DNA from: Pelobium manganitolerans
GTDB taxonomy: Bacteria; Bacteroidota; Bacteroidia; Sphingobacteriales; Sphingobacteriaceae
NCBI RefSeq assembly: GCF_003609575.1
Contig: NZ_MBTA01000004.1
Coordinates: forward strand, 62,001-126,000
DNA: 64,000 bases
Direction: 5' to 3'
Shown: positions 1 through 9,981 of the stretch, piece after piece
Layout: every line of letters begins with the position of its first letter
Position numbering within the stretch: the stretch's first letter is position 1
Position numbers and translations under genes: made by a program
The notes under the pieces: generated by a model
The model's input: only the letters and a program-made list of their open reading frames with translations
Databases searched by the model: none
What the model was told of the DNA's origin: nothing

Positions 1-1541
1 CCATGCTACAAACCTTGGAGAAGCAAGGTTTTAAAATGATTGTTTCGCAGGATCCCGTGATTTCTCAGGCAAATAAAAAACAATGGGAAGAAGCCGACCG
101 CTTGGGCTATTTGGTAAAGGACAAACGAACCGGTAAATCTTATGACATGCCGTGGCCTTGGGGCGGTAACTGCGGAGTGGTTGATTTTACCATTCCGGCC
201 GTGGCAGATTGGTGGGGTGCTTATCAACAGAAACCGTTAAATGATGGGGTTCGCGGATTTTGGACGGATATGGGCGAACCTGCGTGGAGCAACGAAGAAG
301 ACATCGATCGACTAAATATGCAGCACCATATAGGGACGCATGCCGAAATCCATAATATTTTTGGCCTTACATGGGATAAAGTAGTAAAAGAGCAATTTGA
401 AAAACACAATCCTAATAAACGCGTATTTCAGATGACAAGAGCGGCATACGCAGGTCTGCAGCGTTATACTTTTGGCTGGACAGGCGACAGCGGAAACGGC
501 AGCGATGTGCTGAACGGTTGGGCGCAAATGGCCAATCAGGTTGCGGTTGGTATCTCGGCAGGTTTAGGGGGCATTCCTTTTTGGACAACGGACATATCCG
601 GTTACTGTGGCGATATTACCGACTATCCGGCTATGGCCGAACTTTATACGCGGTGGATGCAGTTTGGTGTGTTTAATCCATTGAGCAGGGCCCATCACGA
701 AGGTAACAATGCGGTAGAACCGTGGATGTTTGGCGAAATAGCAGAGAAAAATGCGAAAACAGCCATCGAACTAAAATATCAGCTTTTCCCTTATCTGTAC
801 ACTTATGCCCGCAAGGCGCATGATACCGGATTGCCTATTGTAAGGGGCTTGTTTATGGAATATCCCGATGATGAAAATGTGGTAAAAATAGATGACGAGT
901 TTTTGTGCGGCCGAGAACTTTTGGTAGCCCCCGTATTGAAAAAAGGCGAGCGGGTAAAAAAAGTTTATCTGCCGGATGGCGAATGGATAGACTTTAACAA
1001 TAAGCAAACGGTTTATTTGGGCGGACAAACAATTGCTTATCAGGCACCATTAACCACCATTCCGATATTTGTTAAGAAAGGCTCCATTATTCCGCAGATA
1101 CCTGTAATGCAACATCTGGATGAAAGAACGGATTATCCGCTGTTTATTCATGTTTTTCCGAATTATGAAGATGAAAATGCAAGTTTCGAGCTGTATGAGG
1201 ACGAAGGAAATAATCAGGATTATCTGAAAGATATTTACTCGAAAACCTTGTTTAGCTGCCAAACAAAAAGCAGCGGTTGGCAAACCACTATCACACCAGA
1301 AGATAAAGGCTATAAACAGGCAGAACGGAGAAATATCATTCTGAAATACCATTTGGAAAAGAAACCAAAATCTGTGTTGTGCGTAGGTAAAAACATCAAA
1401 AATGTAAAACAGCAGACTATTGAAAAAAACATCGAAACAGATAAAAAATCAATTCAATGGTCGTGGAACGAAGAAAGCAGGGAATGTTGGGTGAAAATTC
1501 CTGATGAAAGAATGAGCCGACAAATAGAAGTTTATAAATAA
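1..1541 (+). CDS. GH31 family alpha-glucosidase, 5'-truncated by window edge
   Basis: This is the C-terminal 512 or so residues of a glycoside hydrolase family 31 enzyme, which releases glucose (or xylose) from the non-reducing end of alpha-glycosides. The nucleophile motif GFWTDMGEPA gives Asp89 (numbered from the ATG at position 3). The acid/base lies in the RYTFGWTGD motif, Asp162. The stretch after the barrel (VAPVLKKGERVKKVYLPDGEWIDF) is the usual beta-sandwich of GH31. The frame is open to the left edge, so the real start is outside the window; the ATG at 3 is probably internal. A GH97 glucosidase and a SusE/F-like protein follow on the same strand, which places it in an alpha-glucan utilisation locus. 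Alpha-glucosidase is the likely activity, but alpha-xylosidase cannot be excluded without the N-terminus. Confidence 0.93.
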   Translation, partial: MLQTLEKQGFKMIVSQDPVISQANKKQWEEADRLGYLVKDKRTGKSYDMPWPWGGNCGVVDFTIPAVADWWGAYQQKPLNDGVRGFWTDMGEPAWSNEEDIDRLNMQHHIGTHAEIHNIFGLTWDKVVKEQFEKHNPNKRVFQMTRAAYAGLQRYTFGWTGDSGNGSDVLNGWAQMANQVAVGISAGLGGIPFWTTDISGYCGDITDYPAMAELYTRWMQFGVFNPLSRAHHEGNNAVEPWMFGEIAEKNAKTAIELKYQLFPYLYTYARKAHDTGLPIVRGLFMEYPDDENVVKIDDEFLCGRELLVAPVLKKGERVKKVYLPDGEWIDFNNKQTVYLGGQTIAYQAPLTTIPIFVKKGSIIPQIPVMQHLDERTDYPLFIHVFPNYEDENASFELYEDEGNNQDYLKDIYSKTLFSCQTKSSGWQTTITPEDKGYKQAERRNIILKYHLEKKPKSVLCVGKNIKNVKQQTIEKNIETDKKSIQWSWNEESRECWVKIPDERMSRQIEVYK

Positions 1542-1600
1542 AGCTGGAAATAGAGCTTCATAAAAACATCAACAAACAATCAGCGCTTAATACGAAATAA

Positions 1601-3802
<2,202 letters not shown>

Positions 3803-3812
3803 AAGAGAAAAA

Positions 3813-3858
3813 GCCTTAAGAAGTTTATCTCGTTGTGAAAGATAAAACTTCTTAAGGC
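3813..3858 (+). terminator. long hairpin after GH97 gene
   Basis: Arms 3813-3829 and 3841-3858 form a 17-bp stem with one bulged A and an 11-nt loop. Only a weak T run follows, so it may act as an attenuator or mRNA 3'-end stabiliser between the GH97 gene and the downstream binding-protein gene, as well as a terminator. Confidence 0.7.
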
Positions 3859-3896
3859 CTTAAAAACAATATTATTCACTTTTAAACTAAACCATT

Positions 3897-5210
3897 ATGA
3901 ACAAAAAACTATTCTTTATTTCACTTTTGGCGGTACAGTTTATGGCTGTTTTTTCACTAAAAGCAGCCGATTACACCTATCTGGGATTGGTGGGAAACGC
4001 AACTGTTATCAACGATTGGGTTCCGCAGGGAATCCCGATGGTGAAATCTGCTGTAAACGATAAACTCTTTACCTATACCGGATTTCTAAAATCAGGCGAG
4101 TTAAAAATTCATACCCAAAATGCAGATTGGGGCATTGGAGATTGGATTATGCCCGTAACAAACGGCCAGTCAATTACAGATGCCAGTCATATCATAGTTC
4201 TTGAAGGTGATGCTACAGATAATAAATGGCAGGTTACTCCCGTAGATGAAGGAATTTATGCCATTAGCATAAACGTAGAAGACATGTCTGTAAGTTTCAC
4301 TAAAGTAGATTATTATCCAAACTTATATCTTGTGGGGGATGCCACACCGGGCGGGTGGAGTCTTGACAATGCGACAGCGATGACCGTTGATGCAGGAAAC
4401 CCCGCAATATTTACCTGGACAGGTAATTTGACTAGCGGAAATTTTAAAATTGCAACCAACCTTACTTTTGAAGGTAATTTTGACTGGATACACCCTTTAA
4501 GCAATGCCCAAAGCTTAGTCTCAACTGATGCAACGTTTGTGCTTTCTGGTGGAAGTTCTACTGATTACCAATGGGCAATAGGAGGGAGTGATGAAGGTCT
4601 GTATGAGGTTACCGTTAATATGGCAGGCACAAGCCCAACAGTTCAGTTTGTAAAAACAGGGCCTTTGCCTTTAAATTTCCTTTCTTTCACTGCTAAATTA
4701 GATAACAGTTTTGCCATGGGAGTAACGCTAAATTGGAAAACAGCCAATGAAGTAAACGTCCAATCTTTTGATATAGAAAGGAGTGCTGATGGAAAAACTT
4801 TTGAAACCATCGGTAATATACCTGCCAAAAACATATCGGGAACAGGCTATTACATTTTTAAGGATAAAAATGCTTTGGAAAGAATTTCTTATTATCGCTT
4901 AAAACAACTGGATAAAGATGGGAAATATAGCTACAGCTCTATTATAAGTGCTGATAATAAGGAAAGCCTAAAATTTAGTGTATATCCAAATCCATGTACA
5001 GATTATTTAAGATTAAATTATGCTGTAACAACATCAGAAACAGAATTAAACATTATTAATGTCAAAGGAGAAAAAGTGATTTCTCAGAAAATAACTGCCG
5101 GAACGGTTCTTTTCGATAGAAAGATAGACATATCGGCAATAGTACCGGGCTATTATATAGTTATTTTAAAAGATGGAAAAAATACCTCATCCGCCCGTTT
5201 TATAAAATAA
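3897..5210 (+). CDS. SusE/SusF-like starch-binding protein with T9SS type A sorting domain
   Basis: A 437-residue surface protein. Residues 1-24 are a signal peptide (FSLKAADY). Two similar modules follow, about 25-140 and 141-253. Each opens with YLxLVG or LYLVGDA, contains W residues (GGWS, FTWTGNL, GNFKI) and ends in a GLYxVxVN-type strand, the pattern of the SusE/SusF starch-binding domains. A fibronectin-like stalk (about 258-350) leads to a T9SS type A C-terminal domain starting near KFSVYPNP, with the closing GYYIVxL and ARFIK strands. SusE and SusF are normally lipoproteins; there is no lipobox Cys here, so the protein is probably exported and anchored by type IX secretion. Its position after GH31 and GH97 genes points to alpha-glucan binding. 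Confidence 0.85.
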   Translation: MNKKLFFISLLAVQFMAVFSLKAADYTYLGLVGNATVINDWVPQGIPMVKSAVNDKLFTYTGFLKSGELKIHTQNADWGIGDWIMPVTNGQSITDASHIIVLEGDATDNKWQVTPVDEGIYAISINVEDMSVSFTKVDYYPNLYLVGDATPGGWSLDNATAMTVDAGNPAIFTWTGNLTSGNFKIATNLTFEGNFDWIHPLSNAQSLVSTDATFVLSGGSSTDYQWAIGGSDEGLYEVTVNMAGTSPTVQFVKTGPLPLNFLSFTAKLDNSFAMGVTLNWKTANEVNVQSFDIERSADGKTFETIGNIPAKNISGTGYYIFKDKNALERISYYRLKQLDKDGKYSYSSIISADNKESLKFSVYPNPCTDYLRLNYAVTTSETELNIINVKGEKVISQKITAGTVLFDRKIDISAIVPGYYIVILKDGKNTSSARFIK

Positions 5211-5218
5211 TTGTTTGA

Positions 5219-5338
5219 TGCAGAAAGCATCTAAAGCCATTTTTCGTTAATGAAGGTATTGTTACCGAAGATTTAGCCGGAAAAAACAAAGCCTACAAAA
5301 CCAGCGAGGTTGGTGATTGGTTGACTAAGAATGTTTAA
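5219..5338 (+). pseudogene. icd: 3' remnant of a homodimeric-type isocitrate dehydrogenase gene
   Basis: Reading from 5219, the frame encodes about 39 residues ending in GIVTEDLAGKNKAYKTSEVGDW, then LTKNV and a stop at 5336-5338. This resembles the extreme C-terminus of isocitrate/isopropylmalate dehydrogenase family proteins (compare the KCSEFGDAI tail of E. coli Icd). No start codon or body precedes it; an in-frame TGA lies at 5216-5218. A good terminator follows 22 bp later, so the original gene's own 3' end seems preserved. The window's intact IDH (15493-17712) is the unrelated monomeric type, so this is not a copy of that gene. The family assignment rests on a short tail. Confidence 0.55.
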
Positions 5339-5359
5339 AGATTTGAATAAAATTTTGTC

Positions 5360-5388
5360 AAAAGCCTCGACTGTTCGGGGCTTTTTAG
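5360..5388 (+). terminator. Rho-independent terminator behind icd remnant
   Basis: AAAGCCTCGA and TCGGGGCTTT pair around a CTGT loop (one G-T wobble) and run into a T tract. It terminates transcription from the left before the toxin-antitoxin genes. Confidence 0.8.
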
Positions 5389-5404
5389 TTTAAAACTAAC
5401 CCCT

Positions 5405-5436
5405 AAATATGCGTATTGAAAATAATACGCATATTT
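5405..5436. promoter_or_regulatory. perfect inverted repeat, probable toxin-antitoxin operator
   Basis: Arms AAATATGCGTATT (5405-5417) and AATACGCATATTT (5424-5436) are perfect reverse complements separated by 6 bp. The repeat ends 5 bp before the antitoxin ATG at 5442, where an autoregulatory antitoxin (or toxin-antitoxin complex) would be expected to bind. It covers what should be the promoter and leader. Confidence 0.7.
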
Positions 5437-5441
5437 ATCAT

Positions 5442-5681
5442 ATGAAAACCAAAGTCAATCTAACCATAGAAAAAAGTGTATTAACAAGAGCAAAAGAGTA
5501 TGCTGAAGAGGTTAATGAAAGCTTATCGGGTATTGTAGAGAATTATCTTAAAAGCCTGCCGAGAGAAAAAAAAGAAAGTTTTATGGAATATGTTGACAGA
5601 CTTGAAGTTCCAGCAACAAACCCTGATATAGACTTTAAAAAAGAGTATTATATAGAAAGAGCAAAGAAATATGGCTATTAA
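5442..5681 (+). CDS. DUF6364-type antitoxin
   Basis: A 79-residue protein beginning MKTKVNLTIEKSVLTRAKEY, a ribbon-helix-helix-like N-terminus typical of the DUF6364 antitoxins that pair with PIN toxins. I chose the ATG at 5442 because an upstream ATG (5409) lies inside the inverted repeat and would add residues not seen in the family. The C-terminal half (SLPREKKESFMEYVDRLEV and after) is the part expected to wrap around the toxin. The gene overlaps the PIN gene by 11 bp, a common arrangement for translational coupling. It is probably autoregulated through the palindrome just upstream. Confidence 0.8.
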   Translation: MKTKVNLTIEKSVLTRAKEYAEEVNESLSGIVENYLKSLPREKKESFMEYVDRLEVPATNPDIDFKKEYYIERAKKYGY

Positions 5682-6097
5682 AGTGTTTTTGGATACCAAT
5701 ATCATTTTGGAGTACATATTAAAAAGAGAAAAATATAATGAAGCAGCAGTTATTTTCCAATCACAGAAAGAATCTACGGTCCAGTTATTTGTTAGCTCAT
5801 CAGTTTTACACATCGTTGGATGCTATCTCACAAAAAAATTGGGTGTTAAAATAGCGAAACTCACACTTGTTAGATTCTTAGATATTGCTAAGGTTATAGA
5901 CGCTAATCATAATTACGCTATTATGGCATCAGAATCGGATTTTTTAGATATTGAAGATGCTATACAGTACTACACGGCTTTAAAAAAACAGAATGGACTA
6001 TTTAATAACATTTGATAAAGATTTTCAAAAATTTAGTTCTGATAAACTTGAAATATTAAATTCCCAGATTTTTGCGCAAAAGCTATCTAAAATCTGA
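5671..6097 (+). pseudogene. PIN-domain ribonuclease toxin, frameshifted (VapC-like)
   Basis: The first frame (5671-6015, 114 residues) begins MAIKVFLDTNIILEYILKRE, with the first catalytic Asp of the PIN fold in LDTN, and continues through ESDFLDIEDAIQYYTAL. It then leaves the family and stops. The missing end is in the +1 frame: from about 5990 to the stop at 6095-6097 it reads MDYLITFDKDFQKF and so on, the usual PIN C-terminus with its last acidic residues. The switch is at a run of seven A (5982-5988); six A would restore a protein of about 140 residues. Either the toxin is inactivated, or this is a sequence error or a transcriptional-slippage site. It is partnered with the DUF6364 antitoxin. 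Confidence 0.8.
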
Positions 6098-6116
6098 TAA
6101 AACTAAATTCTTTAAA

Positions 6117-6824
6117 ATGCACAAATCCACCACCCAAGAAATAAAAGAACGTTTTGATAACGATGTTGAACGTTTTTCAAATTTAGACACCGGACAAGTT
6201 TCTACCATTGATGCCGAAATATCACTTGAACTCATTACCGAGGCGGCAAAAAGTATCGTTCCAAACGCCCAGGATATTTTGGATGTTGGTTGTGGCGCAG
6301 GAAACTACACTTTAAAAATGCTCACTAAGCTCCCAAACTTAAATTGCACCTTGGTTGATTTAAGTGAACCCATGTTAACAAGGGCTAAAGAAAGAGTTTC
6401 CGCACAAACAAGCGGAGAAATTAAAAGTTTACAAGGAGACATCCGTGAAATAGATTTTGCGGGTAAAACTTTTGACATCATTTTAGCCGGTGCGGTATTG
6501 CATCATCTGCGCGACGATGCAGACTGGGAAAGCACATTCAAAAAACTTTACGAGCTTTTAAATGAGGGTGGTTGTTTAATGATTTCGGATTTGGTTTTAC
6601 AAGATTCCAACGCCGTAAATGATTTTATATGGCAAAAATACGGTGACTATCTGGAGGGCGTAGGAGGTGCCGATTACCGCCAAAAAGTATTCGATTATAT
6701 CGAGAAAGAAGATTCACCGCGGTCGGTAAATTACCAGCTTGATTTGATGAAAAAGGTTGGTTTCCGAAAAACAGAAATTCTGCATAAAAATTTATGTTTT
6801 GCCGCCTTTGGTGGGGTGAAGTAA
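6117..6824 (+). CDS. class I SAM-dependent methyltransferase
   Basis: A 235-residue methyltransferase of unknown substrate. The SAM site is clear: motif I ILDVGCGAGNYT, the acidic loop VDLSEPMLTRAKE, a GDIREID motif II-like stretch and LAGAVLHHLRDD after it. I place the start at the ATG at 6117 (MHKSTTQEIKERFDNDVERF), where the family normally begins; an ATG at 6072 would overlap the frameshifted toxin tail. It starts 19 bp after the restored toxin stop, so it may be co-transcribed, but no functional link to the toxin-antitoxin pair is implied. A hairpin lies downstream. Confidence 0.85.
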   Translation: MHKSTTQEIKERFDNDVERFSNLDTGQVSTIDAEISLELITEAAKSIVPNAQDILDVGCGAGNYTLKMLTKLPNLNCTLVDLSEPMLTRAKERVSAQTSGEIKSLQGDIREIDFAGKTFDIILAGAVLHHLRDDADWESTFKKLYELLNEGGCLMISDLVLQDSNAVNDFIWQKYGDYLEGVGGADYRQKVFDYIEKEDSPRSVNYQLDLMKKVGFRKTEILHKNLCFAAFGGVK

Positions 6825-6834
6825 ACCGCAAAAA

Positions 6835-6872
6835 AAAAGCCCTACAAGTTTCCACATCCTGTAAGGCTTTTT
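6835..6872. terminator. bidirectional terminator between convergent genes
   Basis: An imperfect 14-bp stem (AAAAGCCCTACAAG with CCTGTAAGGCTTTT) has an A run on one side and a T run on the other, between the methyltransferase gene and the converging lipoprotein gene. Confidence 0.7.
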
Positions 6873-6899
6873 GAATTTTTATTTTCAATTTTTGAATTT

Positions 6900-7382
6900 T
6901 TACTGCGCATTCAGCGTGTAAACAATCTTTGCCGAGTGGCCGTTTAACAAGTCGAAAGGCGAGCTTAAAACCAGCGTGTTTTTTGAAGCCGATTCGATGT
7001 TCATTCTATAACCTTCAGTTACGTTTCGGGCTTTTTCGCCCGCATCCACTTTCTTAAATTGGAAAACTGGGTTTGTACCATCGTTTAGTAAAGACCAATA
7101 AATATTTTGTGTAGTGCCGTTTGGCAAAGTAATGTAACCGCTGTAACCTCCGTAAAGCTTCCAGGTACTGCCAATAAAGTTATTGTATGGCGCCATCCCA
7201 AAAGCATCCCTTACCTGATAATCGCTAGGGAAGCCTTCCAGCCTTACATCGGATACCGTCCAGTTTCCGGCAACGGTAGATTTTGAAACTTTGTAATTTG
7301 TAACCCCACTTTTTGAGGCGCAGGCGCTAATAGCAAAAGCTAGAGCGCAAAAACATAAGGTAGCTAAAATTGATTTTTTCAT
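6900..7382 (-). CDS. lipocalin-like lipoprotein
   Basis: A 160-residue lipoprotein with a hydrophobic signal and lipobox AISAC (Cys at about 21). The mature part starts with VAGNWTVSDVRLEGF, the WxV/L strand typical of the lipocalin-like domain found in many Bacteroidota lipoproteins. It continues as alternating strands (GSTWKLYGGYSGYITLPNG, NTLVLSSPFDLLN) ending in IVYTLNAQ. The likely location is the inner leaflet of the outer membrane or the surface. The ligand is unknown. It is transcribed alone, converging on the methyltransferase gene. Confidence 0.75.
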   Translation of the reverse strand: MKKSILATLCFCALAFAISACASKSGVTNYKVSKSTVAGNWTVSDVRLEGFPSDYQVRDAFGMAPYNNFIGSTWKLYGGYSGYITLPNGTTQNIYWSLLNDGTNPVFQFKKVDAGEKARNVTEGYRMNIESASKNTLVLSSPFDLLNGHSAKIVYTLNAQ

Positions 7383-7463
7383 TATTTGATGGATTTAACA
7401 AGCGGATATCAACTATCCGCGTCTGTTTCTCAAAAACGAAGCCACCACGCAATTATTTCAAAA

Positions 7464-7495
7464 AAAAACAGCGTACCGTTAAATACGCTGTTTTT
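7464..7495 (-). terminator. terminator of the floA operon
   Basis: AAAAACAGCGTA (7464-7475) and TACGCTGTTTTT (7484-7495) are perfect complements around an 8-nt loop, 28 bp after the floA stop, with T-rich sequence at both ends. Confidence 0.85.
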
Positions 7496-7522
7496 CAGGA
7501 ACATTAATTTTCTCGTTGATTG

Positions 7523-8506
7523 TTATTTTTGATCGCCGCTGTTACTTTTTGGCTTTGAGATAGATTCTCTCATGTCCGTATCCGCTTGGATGTTTTGCAT
7601 TTTATAATAATCCATAATCCCCAGGTTTCCGCTTCTAAAAGATTCGGCAATAGCCAATGGAATTTGCGATTCTGCTTCAATAACTTTTGCGCGGGCGTCT
7701 TGTGCTTTGGCAATCATCTCTTGCTCGTAAGCCACCGCAATTGCGCGGCGTTCTTCGGCTTTTGCGTTTGCAACTTTCAAATCAGCTTCTGCTTGATCTG
7801 TTTGTAGCTTAGCGCCGATGTTATCACCAATATCGATATCGGCAATATCAATGGATAATATCTCGAAAGCCGTTCCCGAGTCTAAACCCTTGCTTAAAAC
7901 CACTTTTGAGATTTTATCTGGATTTTCCAGCACTTCTTTATGCGTTACCGCAGAACCGATGGTAGTTACAATACCTTCTCCAACGCGTGCCAAAATAGTT
8001 TCTTCACCGGCACCGCCCACCAATTGGTTGATGTTTGCCCGCACCGTTACGCGCGCTTTCGCAATAAGCTGAATACCGTCTTTAGCAACGGCTGCAACCG
8101 GAGGGGTGTTAATCACCCTCGGGTTTACCGATAATTGAACAGCTTCAAAAACATCTCTGCCCGCCAAATCTATCGCGGTAGCTAATTTGAAATCTAAAGG
8201 AATGTTTGCCTTATCGGCAGAGATGAGGGCTTTAATAACGTTGTTCACGTGCCCGCCTGCCAAATAATGCGTTTCAATATCGTTAGAAGTGATGTTTAAA
8301 CCAGCTTTGGTAGAGGTAATCATAGCGTTAACCACTAAAGACGGTGGTACGCGCCGGAGCCTCATCAGCACTAAATTTAATAGATTAACCTTTACACCAG
8401 AAAGCTGTGCCGTAAACCATAAGTTAACCGGCAAAATGTAAAGTAAAAAGAACAGGGCTATTACGCTCCCGATAATAATAAAGACAATGCTGAGAGATGG
8501 ATCCAT
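7523..8506 (-). CDS. floA: flotillin-like protein FloA
   Basis: A 327-residue bacterial flotillin of the FloA/YqfA type, which oligomerises in membrane microdomains and affects fluidity and assembly of membrane complexes. It has a short exterior N-terminus and a hydrophobic hairpin (about 6-30, [22 protein letters not shown] in part). An SPFH-like domain follows, with long stretches characteristic of the family ([40 protein letters not shown]). A charged coiled region rich in A/E/K (about 235-285) leads to a short polar tail. It lies 9 bp downstream of a peroxiredoxin gene and is the last gene of a six-gene minus-strand run ending at a strong terminator. Confidence 0.95.
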   Translation of the reverse strand: MDPSLSIVFIIIGSVIALFFLLYILPVNLWFTAQLSGVKVNLLNLVLMRLRRVPPSLVVNAMITSTKAGLNITSNDIETHYLAGGHVNNVIKALISADKANIPLDFKLATAIDLAGRDVFEAVQLSVNPRVINTPPVAAVAKDGIQLIAKARVTVRANINQLVGGAGEETILARVGEGIVTTIGSAVTHKEVLENPDKISKVVLSKGLDSGTAFEILSIDIADIDIGDNIGAKLQTDQAEADLKVANAKAEERRAIAVAYEQEMIAKAQDARAKVIEAESQIPLAIAESFRSGNLGIMDYYKMQNIQADTDMRESISKPKSNSGDQK

Positions 8507-8515
8507 TTTTTTTGT

Positions 8516-8983
8516 TTAGCTAGATTTAATTACTTCGTCAATTGCTTTAAAATTAGGAAGTTCGCCCGCATTTTCAAGCACTTCTGCATAAATAATTTTT
8601 TGATTTTCATCAATTACAAAAGCAGCGCGTTTTGCAACACCTTTTAAGTTGAATTTAAATTCATCGTAAAATGCGCCAAAAGCTTGTGAAACTTCTTTGT
8701 TAAAATCGGAAAGTAAAGGGAATTGATAATTGTTTTCTTCTTTAAACTTTGCTAATACAAAAGGCGAATCGATAGAAATACCTAAAACTTGTGCGTTTTG
8801 ACCTTCGTAATAACCAAAGTTGTCGCGCATGGTACAAAGTTGCGTAGTACAAACGCCGGTGAATGCTAAAGGAAAAAAATGGATGATTACCTTTTTCCCT
8901 GCGAAATCTTTTAAGCTTACTTCGCTTAAATCTGAACTTACCAGTGTAAAATCTGGTGCTTTGTCTCCAATTTGTAGTGCCAT
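8516..8983 (-). CDS. peroxiredoxin (AhpC/TSA superfamily, AhpE/Tpx-like)
   Basis: A 155-residue thiol peroxidase reducing hydrogen peroxide or organic peroxides. The thioredoxin fold opens with IGDKAPDFTL. The active-site stretch PLAFTGVCTTQLC carries the peroxidatic Cys45 (TxxC) and a second Cys50 that could serve as resolving residue, an arrangement like the AhpE/BCP-type proteins. Length is typical. The start ATG leaves a 47-bp gap from the upstream SDR gene and the stop is 9 bp before floA, so the two are almost certainly co-transcribed. The exact subfamily is uncertain. Confidence 0.88.
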   Translation of the reverse strand: MALQIGDKAPDFTLVSSDLSEVSLKDFAGKKVIIHFFPLAFTGVCTTQLCTMRDNFGYYEGQNAQVLGISIDSPFVLAKFKEENNYQFPLLSDFNKEVSQAFGAFYDEFKFNLKGVAKRAAFVIDENQKIIYAEVLENAGELPNFKAIDEVIKSS

Positions 8984-9030
8984 AATGTTTGAAAATTTGA
9001 TGAATTGTAAATCTATAATTCTTATTGATG

Positions 9031-9948
9031 TTACGCGTCGTTTTTAAGTAAATTCCACTGCTTTTCCATAATGGCTATGCCTTCTCTGAAAGAATGTGGC
9101 TGGTAGCCCAGGTCTTTTACGGATTTGTCTAAAATAAATCCGGTTTTTACAGGGCGTTTAGCGGCCTGGTTTAAACTTGCCGAGCTAATTGGCCTAATCA
9201 AAGATTTATCTAAACCGTAATAATCGGCTACTTCCTGCACCAGCTCTAAAATGCTCATCATGTCTTTTCCTGAGGCGTTGTAGACACCTCGGGCTTCTTT
9301 CGCCGCGGCTAAAAGGCAAATTTCTGCCAAATCATCGGCAAGGGTGGGCATACGCCATTGGTCGTCAACTACATTTATTGGATTGCCTTTTTCTAAAGCA
9401 CCTTTTGCCCATAAAATAATATTGCTGCGGCTCATGTCATTCACAACGCCGTAAACGATTATGGTACGTAAAATAGCCCATTTGATGTCCGATTTTTTAA
9501 GGAGCAGTTCGGCAGCCAATTTGGACTCGCCGTAAAACGAAACCGGTGAAGGTTCATCTTCTTCGCGATACGGGCCGGCTAAGCCGTCAAAAATAAAATC
9601 TGTTGAAAGGTGTATCAGTTGCGCGTCGTGCTTTTTGCAAGCTTTAATTAAATGTTCAACTGCGGTTACATTTAAAGCCCAGCAAGCTTCTTTTTCGGTT
9701 TCGCAGGTATCAACGTTGGTCATCGCCGCGGTATGGATTACCGCATCTGGAAGGTACATTCCGATAACGTGGTCAATGTTTTCGGCATCCAAAATGTCCA
9801 TTTCATGGTAGGTATATCCATTTTTTATGGGATAACGGTTTTTCCCTTTGCCGGTGGCAATAAGCTCAAAATCGTTTTGTGCTAAAATACGTTCTGTTAT
9901 CTTTTGGCCTAATAAACCGTTGCTGCCGGTTACTAATATTTTTTTCAT
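9031..9948 (-). CDS. SDR/RmlD-like NAD(P)-dependent sugar-nucleotide reductase or epimerase
   Basis: A 305-residue extended SDR protein resembling dTDP-4-dehydrorhamnose reductase. The nucleotide-binding motif is LVTGSNGLLGQKI at the N-terminus; AAMTNVDTCE, LSTDFIFDG and the catalytic SFYGESK (YxxxK) follow in the family order. No rml gene cluster surrounds it, so a rhamnose role is not supported by context. It sits between aroK and the peroxiredoxin gene in the minus-strand run, with short gaps. It could be a general sugar nucleotide or cofactor-modifying reductase. Confidence 0.8.
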   Translation of the reverse strand: MKKILVTGSNGLLGQKITERILAQNDFELIATGKGKNRYPIKNGYTYHEMDILDAENIDHVIGMYLPDAVIHTAAMTNVDTCETEKEACWALNVTAVEHLIKACKKHDAQLIHLSTDFIFDGLAGPYREEDEPSPVSFYGESKLAAELLLKKSDIKWAILRTIIVYGVVNDMSRSNIILWAKGALEKGNPINVVDDQWRMPTLADDLAEICLLAAAKEARGVYNASGKDMMSILELVQEVADYYGLDKSLIRPISSASLNQAAKRPVKTGFILDKSVKDLGYQPHSFREGIAIMEKQWNLLKNDA

Positions 9949-9981
9949 CGTTAAACTAGGATGTTTTTATAAAGTCATTCA

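Noticed and set aside
5979-5988. Programmed -1 frameshift (T-TTA-AAA) in the PIN gene
   Set aside because: The heptamer is present, but a -1 shift leads to the wrong frame; the PIN C-terminus is in +1.
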